64,000 nucleotides of DNA, taken from the NCBI GenBank assembly GCA_028023455.1, contig JAQFVV010006543.1, positions 248,001 to 312,000 of the forward strand, in the 5' to 3' direction. Position numbers and translations under genes: made by a program. Below the pieces are notes generated by a model that was not told where the DNA came from, did not search any database, and saw nothing but the letters and a program-made list of their open reading frames with translations. Origin of the DNA: Epiperipatus broadwayi (Eukaryota > Onychophora > Udeonychophora > Euonychophora > Peripatidae). Within the stretch, counting starts at the first letter, position 1, and every line of letters begins with the position of its first letter. This document shows positions 61,228 to 64,000 of the stretch, in pieces.

Positions 61228-61711
61228 TTATTTAAACAGGTAAAACTCTCCATACAGTAGTGCCACTCAGTGCAAGCCAGAGTAATTAATGGATAACATA
61301 AGGCTTGTGCATAAAATCCCTTATCTAATGCCTACTTATTCAATATCCCCAGACTAATTTCTGGCTTGTGGCCTTTGTCAGTGAGAAGCCTTAGATCTGA
61401 GAGCACTGCACCTAGATCTTAGAATCTAATGCAACCCTCCATCTTTTATCTCTACTTAACTACAAAACTATGAGAATAAAATTGAAGACCTAATAATATT
61501 TTCAATCTAAGCTCATTAGCCTATATAGTCATATAGGTCTGAACTCAGTTCAGTACTCATACATTTTGGTGTCTTTAGTTTTTTAATAACCAAGCCTTCT
61601 GGCATCCATTGATTACTCTGACTTGCACTGAGTGGCACTACTATATGGAGAGTTTTGCCTGTTTTAATAACAGTTATAAGCAAGCATAAGAAATGGTGAT
61701 CATGTGATGTT
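61228..61711. mobile_element. Diverged family C foldback with 16-bp TSD
   Basis: Arms at about 61236-61315 and 61590-61665 are complementary around CTCAGTGCAAG and TACTCTGG, and the element carries one family C-type hammerhead block. TAGTGGTATAAAAGTG at 61212-61227 and 61712-61727 bounds it. Shared with family C at 47 kb: AGGTCTGAACTCAGTTCAG against AGTTCAGGCCCATATG, and the LEFT-end TTATCTAATG-type segment. No coding content. Confidence 0.8.
61341..61390 (-). ncRNA. Family C hammerhead motif with G8 mutated
   Basis: Minus strand: stem I TCTCA/TGGGG, core CTGACAA (61381 down to 61375; G8 is A), stem II GGC/GCC with loop CACAA, GAAA, then ATTAGT, which can self-pair using G-U wobbles, and C17. 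G8 loss predicts inactivity. Confidence 0.65.
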
Positions 61712-62074
61712 TAGTGGTATAAAAGTGCTTGTTAATTGGGTATACAGAATTTTATAAATAATTTATATTCGAATTTTTATATTTTATTATTTCAAAACTA
61801 TTAGAGTACTGATTCAAGGTTCTTTTTGTAATGTGCAACAAACAACCTTTTTTGTCATTTTGATCTTTTTAGGATTAAAGATATGCACCAGATGATCATC
61901 TTACATTTCAGAAATATGGAAGAATATATGGGCCTTATTTTATGTTGTAATTGTTTTATCTCTAATATAGAGATATTTGTTGATTACTTTTTGAGCCTAA
62001 ATTTGCTTTGGTTTCCTCAATGTATTCAAAAACACATGCCTTAATCAAAATATTTGATAGAATATGCTATTTAA

Positions 62075-62248
62075 AAAATCCAGTATTACTATAATATCTT
62101 TAATGATATTGAATAAGCTTTCAAATTTAAAAATGTTTTACAATTGATTCTAATGTAATATAAAATCCAGTATTACTATAATATCTTTAATGATATTGAA
62201 TAAGCTTTCAAATTTAAAAATGTTTTACAATTGATTCTAATGTAATAT
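62075..62248. repeat. Exact 87-bp tandem duplication
   Basis: The segment starting AAAATCCAGTATTACTATAA at 62075 is repeated exactly from 62162. Perfect identity in AT-rich neutral DNA implies a very recent duplication or an assembly artefact. Confidence 0.95.
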
Positions 62249-62391
62249 TGACTTATTCCTTATTGACTAGTTTATTAATATTGGATATATAAAACAATGA
62301 TGTCTAAAAACCATTATATTGTTTTGTATTCAGTACATTGCCCAATCCCAATTTTACTATACCCTATTTTACATAGGTTATCCATGTAAAT

Positions 62392-63270
62392 AAGCATTTA
62401 TTTTATATAGCACATGTTTACAATTGTATTACATTCAAATATCAGCCTTTCAAGCTAATTGTGCACGCGCTTTGCCAGTGTTAATAATAAATGAATACTT
62501 TCCATTCCAACACAAGATATAGTATTTATGCAAGAATAAAATGAATCCACCTATTCCTACAACTCAAATGCTTATATATGAGCAAATCTGAAGTACTGGC
62601 AAGGAAAGCATGAGGACAATTAGCTTGAAAGGCTGCTTATTTACATATGATTAAGTTTCAGTTAGAGTGATGTTTAGTAAATTCTAGACAATTTCACCGA
62701 CGTCATTCATTCAGACATTGTAGATAGTAATTTAAAGTGAGTGGTCTGTCCTCACACTTTCATTGCCAGTACTTCAGATTTGCTCATATATAAGCATTTG
62801 AGTTGTAGGAATAGGTGGATTCATTTTATTCCTGCATAAATACTATATCTTGTGTTGGAAAGGAAAGTATTCATTTATTATTAACACTCGCAAAGCGCGT
62901 GCACAATTAGTTTGAAAGGCTGATATTTGATTGTAATACAATTGTAAACACATGCTGTATAAAATAAATGCTTATTTACATATGATTAAGTTTCAGTTAG
63001 AGTGACGTTTAGTAAATTCTGGACAACTTCACCGACATCATTCATTCAGACATCGTAGATAGTAATTTAAAGTGAGTGGTCTGTCCTCACGCTTTCCTTG
63101 CCAGTACTTCATATTTGCTCATATATAAGCATTTGAGTTGTAGGAATAGGTGGATTCATTTTATTCCTGCATAAATACTATATCTTGTGTTGGAAAGGAA
63201 AGTATTCATTTATTATTAACACTCGCAAAGTGCATGCACAATTAGCTTGAAAGGCTGATATTTGAACGTA
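62392..63270. mobile_element. Family A repeat, one partial plus and two inverted units, 19-bp TSD
   Basis: Partial plus unit 62392-62620, then two head-to-tail inverted units (about 62621-62970 and 62971-63270). Landmarks match the 45 kb locus: AATTGTGCACGCGC, ACAAGATATAGTATTTATGC, AAATCTGAAGTACTGG, AGTAAATTCTAGACAATTTC. Relative to the 45 kb copy, the CTGTTGAATAAAGC segment reads CTGGCAAGGAAAGC, so this is a subfamily. ATAGGTTATCCATGTAAAT flanks at 62373-62391 and 63271-63289. Confidence 0.88.
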
Positions 63271-63289
63271 ATAGGTTATCCATGTAAAT

Positions 63290-64000
63290 GTCAATATTTT
63301 TTGTTATAAATACATATATTATTAGTTCTAAAATAAAATTAAATACTGTTTAATGCTATACTACTAATTATAAATAAAATAGAAATTCATATAACATTAC
63401 AATACTTTCCAAAAAAACAAAATTTTACTAAAATTATTCCACAACCATAGCTTCATTTATAACAAAAATTCAACTAATTATATAACATATATATACAAAA
63501 CACAATGGCCTTCCCATCATTTACTTCAAAAACCAACGTTCTTTAACATCAAAGGCTATTTTCATGAGATTGATTACCTCAGCTTCAAAAACTTTTATCA
63601 TCAAAGTTTCTTTTACTTTTCTTTTTAATTCACTTTTTTCACAGAAGATAACTTCTGCATTATCAAACAATGTTTTATGACCTTATTCAGTTTATAAATA
63701 TTTATGATATCTGTTTTCAACACTATTCTTATTAACTTTAACTCTTTCATTAACCCTTAAACCACTAATTATATTATTGGTTGTATGAGGTAAAAATCAA
63801 AGCTTTTAATTGGCCAACTCACAAACTAAAGACAAAGTCAATTGTTAAAATACATTCACCTATAATATTAAATTCACTTCAGATTCGTTTATAAAAAGTA
63901 TATTAATAATTTGTCAGGTTATGAAAATGAACGAAAGTTCTTTCAAAAATAAATTGCTATTTATTTATTATAAAATATTCAATTTTGGCAAATTTAAAAG
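63290..64000. other. No gene seen
   Basis: AT-rich sequence with no recognised feature up to the window end. Confidence 0.5.

Overview
The window is eukaryotic, strongly AT-rich, intergenic or intronic animal DNA. I found no intact host gene, no rRNA, no CRISPR array and no prokaryotic gene organisation. Recognisable coding sequence is almost all from mobile elements: Penelope-like retroelements (PLEs, reverse transcriptase plus C-terminal GIY-YIG endonuclease), a decayed hAT transposase of the ZBED5/SCAND3-like type, a decayed LINE reverse transcriptase and an SGNH-hydrolase-like retroelement ORF fragment. With the tRNA-derived retroposons and abundant microsatellites, this fits an AT-rich invertebrate genome (mollusc, cnidarian and arthropod are all possible). 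I cannot name the species.

Layout. 1-1050: SGNH-like ORF fragment and a foldback. 7684-9690: a young PLE whose 3' third also lies inverted in front of it. 14.1 kb, 15.5-15.9 kb and 20.4 kb: short decayed foldbacks. 16.9 kb: tRNA-derived SINE. 20619-23223: a second PLE as an almost perfect head-to-head palindrome. 25020-26304: foldback DNA transposon with 8-bp target duplications. 28575-30313: a third, palindromic PLE, followed by three foldbacks up to 32.3 kb. 36.4-36.7 kb: long ATT microsatellite. 37.4-38.8 kb: a fourth, decayed PLE on the minus strand. 44.5 kb: tRNA-Gly retropseudogene. 45.2-49.8 kb: three non-coding inverted/tandem repeat elements (families A, C, B), each with its own target-site duplication. 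54.1-56.0 kb: hAT pseudogene. 58.0-58.8 kb: LINE remnant. 59.6-63.3 kb: further copies of families B, C and A.

The unifying signal is the hammerhead ribozyme fold. PLE1 (9603-9648, and 7725-7770 on the minus strand), family C (47104-47159 minus, 47547-47602 plus) and family B (48566-48630 and 49036-49100 minus, 49555-49620 plus) carry the C-U-G-A-N-G-A core, a stem-loop II, a GAAA and a complementary stem I. In each, stem III is a loopless palindrome that could pair only between two molecules or two tandem units. Decayed versions occur at 20.7, 23.05, 37.5, 39.35, 59.75 and 61.36 kb, with weaker traces at 14.2, 15.7 and 32.1 kb. The elements are arranged as inverted or tandem multimers, and most have 11-19 bp target duplications. 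I infer that PLEs supply reverse transcriptase and endonuclease, that B and C (and probably A) are retrozyme-like non-autonomous partners, and that hammerhead processing and template switching gave the palindromic insertions. In PLE1 the ORF stop codon is itself part of the ribozyme core.
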